Shown: piece by piece, positions 8,877 to 9,720 of the stretch
How positions within the stretch are numbered: position 1 is the stretch's first letter
Layout: each line of letters begins with the position of its first letter
Notes under the pieces: model-generated
Databases searched by the model: none
Told to the model about the DNA's origin: nothing
What the model saw: the letters and a program-made list of their open reading frames with translations, nothing else
DNA from: an uncultured Acidobacteriota bacterium
Lineage (GTDB): Bacteria; Acidobacteriota; Vicinamibacteria; Vicinamibacterales; UBA8438
Assembly: GCA_913043805.1 (NCBI GenBank)
Contig: CAJWMX010000066.1
Location: 1 to 9,720, forward strand
Length of the DNA stretch: 9,720 nucleotides
Direction of reading: 5' to 3'
Position numbers and translations under genes: made by a program

Positions 8877-9720
8877 ATGTATCCAGTTTCAGCCACCGTC
8901 AACATCGACGGACGTATCACCGACGCCGCTACCGCGACGGTCTCGGTCTTTGACCACGGCTTCCTGTTCGGCGACGGTGTCTATGAGACCATCCGCACCT
9001 ATAATCGGATGCCCTTTCTGCTGGCGCCCCACCTCGCGCGCCTTCGTGCTTCCGCGGCCAGGCTCGCGCTCGACATTCCGCCCGACGACAACGAGCTCGC
9101 CGCTCGTCTCCGCGACACGATGGCCGAGGTCAACGTCGACGGCGAGGTCACCCTGCGGGTGCTCGTGACTCGGGGCATCGGACCGCTGAGCTACGACCCG
9201 GCGGCCTGTCCAACCCCAACGATCGTCATCATCGCCCTTCCCCACCAGGCCGTGCCTCCCGAGCTTCATCGGGACGGCGTGCGCGTCGTTGTGGCGAGCG
9301 TACTTCGCAACCATCCTCGTAGCGTGGACCCCAGCATCAAGTCGAACAACCTGTTGAACAACGTGCTGGCCATGCAGGAGGCGATCCGCGACAACGCCTA
9401 CGAGGCGATTCTGCTGAACCATCGCGGCGAGTTGGCCGAGTGCGCGCAGTCGAACCTGTTCGCGGTCCGCGATGGCGTCGTCCTCACACCACCGCTCGAC
9501 GCCGGACTCCTCGAGGGCGTGACCCGGAACTTCCTGTTCGGGGTGGGTGAGGACCTTGGTATCGAGGTGCGTGAGGAGGTGCTGCGTGAGGCCGACCTGG
9601 ATTCGGTCGACGAACTGTTCCTCACCAGCACCACCCGCGAAGTGGTCCCGATCGTGGATGTTGGTGGCCTGCAGGTCGGCTCGGGGCGCCCTGGTCCCGT
9701 CACCGGACGGATGCTGCGCC
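8877..9720 (+). CDS. Class IV PLP-dependent aminotransferase (BCAT / D-amino-acid transaminase / ADC lyase fold), 3' partial
   Basis: An open frame from ATG 8877 runs off the right edge; 281 residues are visible, nearly the whole of a usual ~280-300-residue protein. It is a fold-type IV PLP enzyme. Evidence: VFDHGFLFGDGVYETIRTY (24-42, with Y36 at the active site), HLARL with R55 expected to contact the cofactor phosphate, the PLP-lysine K155 in DPSIKSNNLLNNVLAMQEA (151-169), E188 in LAECAQSNLF (186-195, expected to pair with the pyridine nitrogen), LLEGVTR (211-217, phosphate loop), and LFLTSTTREVVPIV (247-260). The family includes branched-chain aminotransferase, D-alanine aminotransferase and aminodeoxychorismate lyase. 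The IKSNNLLNNVLA segment and TSTTREVVPI lean towards an IlvE- or DAAT-like transaminase, but specificity is not decidable. Homologues usually have EGSxSN or EGTxSN where this has ECAQSN. No Shine-Dalgarno is visible before 8877. Confidence 0.88.
   Translation, partial: MYPVSATVNIDGRITDAATATVSVFDHGFLFGDGVYETIRTYNRMPFLLAPHLARLRASAARLALDIPPDDNELAARLRDTMAEVNVDGEVTLRVLVTRGIGPLSYDPAACPTPTIVIIALPHQAVPPELHRDGVRVVVASVLRNHPRSVDPSIKSNNLLNNVLAMQEAIRDNAYEAILLNHRGELAECAQSNLFAVRDGVVLTPPLDAGLLEGVTRNFLFGVGEDLGIEVREEVLREADLDSVDELFLTSTTREVVPIVDVGGLQVGSGRPGPVTGRMLR

Noticed and set aside
8806..9168. A 120-codon plus-strand frame starting in the divergent region
   Set aside because: It overlaps the aminotransferase gene in another frame, has no recognisable domain and a Ser/Arg/Thr-rich shadow composition.

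Overview
This window is a chromosomal housekeeping region from a high-GC bacterium (clearly above 60% GC by eye, with strong third-position G/C bias in every gene). The proteins look like those of a deep-branching Gram-negative lineage. SecA carries a long insertion in its second nucleotide-binding domain and a C-terminal zinc-binding tail, and a membrane-anchored M23 peptidase sits immediately upstream of secA. This would fit Acidobacteriota (Vicinamibacteria-like), but the assignment is inferred from family resemblance only. I see no phage genes, transposase, integrase, CRISPR array, rRNA or tRNA.

Layout, left to right. (1) Positions 1-1154, plus strand: the 3' part of an FAD-dependent oxidoreductase of the halogenase / geranylgeranyl-reductase-like fold. 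(2) Positions 1155-1252: a short AT-rich gap with a probable sigma70-type promoter. (3) Positions 1253-2134: an M23 (LytM-type) peptidoglycan peptidase with one membrane anchor and a coiled coil. (4) Positions 2135-2303: an intergenic region with a very good promoter (TTGACG-N17-TAAAAT), a perfect 8-bp hairpin overlapping its -35 box, and a possible 27-codon leader ORF whose stop overlaps the secA start. (5) Positions 2304-5198: secA, complete, followed directly by (6) guaB (IMP dehydrogenase, 5188-6726), which overlaps or abuts the secA stop and is probably co-transcribed. (7) A 55-bp convergent gap with nested dyad symmetry. (8) Minus strand: nnr (bifunctional NAD(P)HX repair enzyme, 7207-8769) followed by tsaE (t6A tRNA modification ATPase, 6782-7210), joined by an ATGA overlap and both with good Shine-Dalgarno sequences. 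(9) A 107-bp divergent intergenic region with a perfect 17-bp inverted repeat. (10) Positions 8877-9720, plus strand: a class IV PLP-dependent aminotransferase that runs off the right edge.

Functionally this is a set of core genes: cell-wall remodelling, Sec protein export, guanine nucleotide synthesis, metabolite repair, tRNA modification and amino-acid or folate-type PLP chemistry. The nnr-tsaE pairing is a widely conserved arrangement. I did not find a clearly novel multi-gene system. The most interesting non-routine material is the secA leader region (hairpin on the promoter, small coupled ORF, no Shine-Dalgarno), followed by the SecA insertion, the missing GD motif in the FAD enzyme and the inverted repeat between nnr and the aminotransferase gene.
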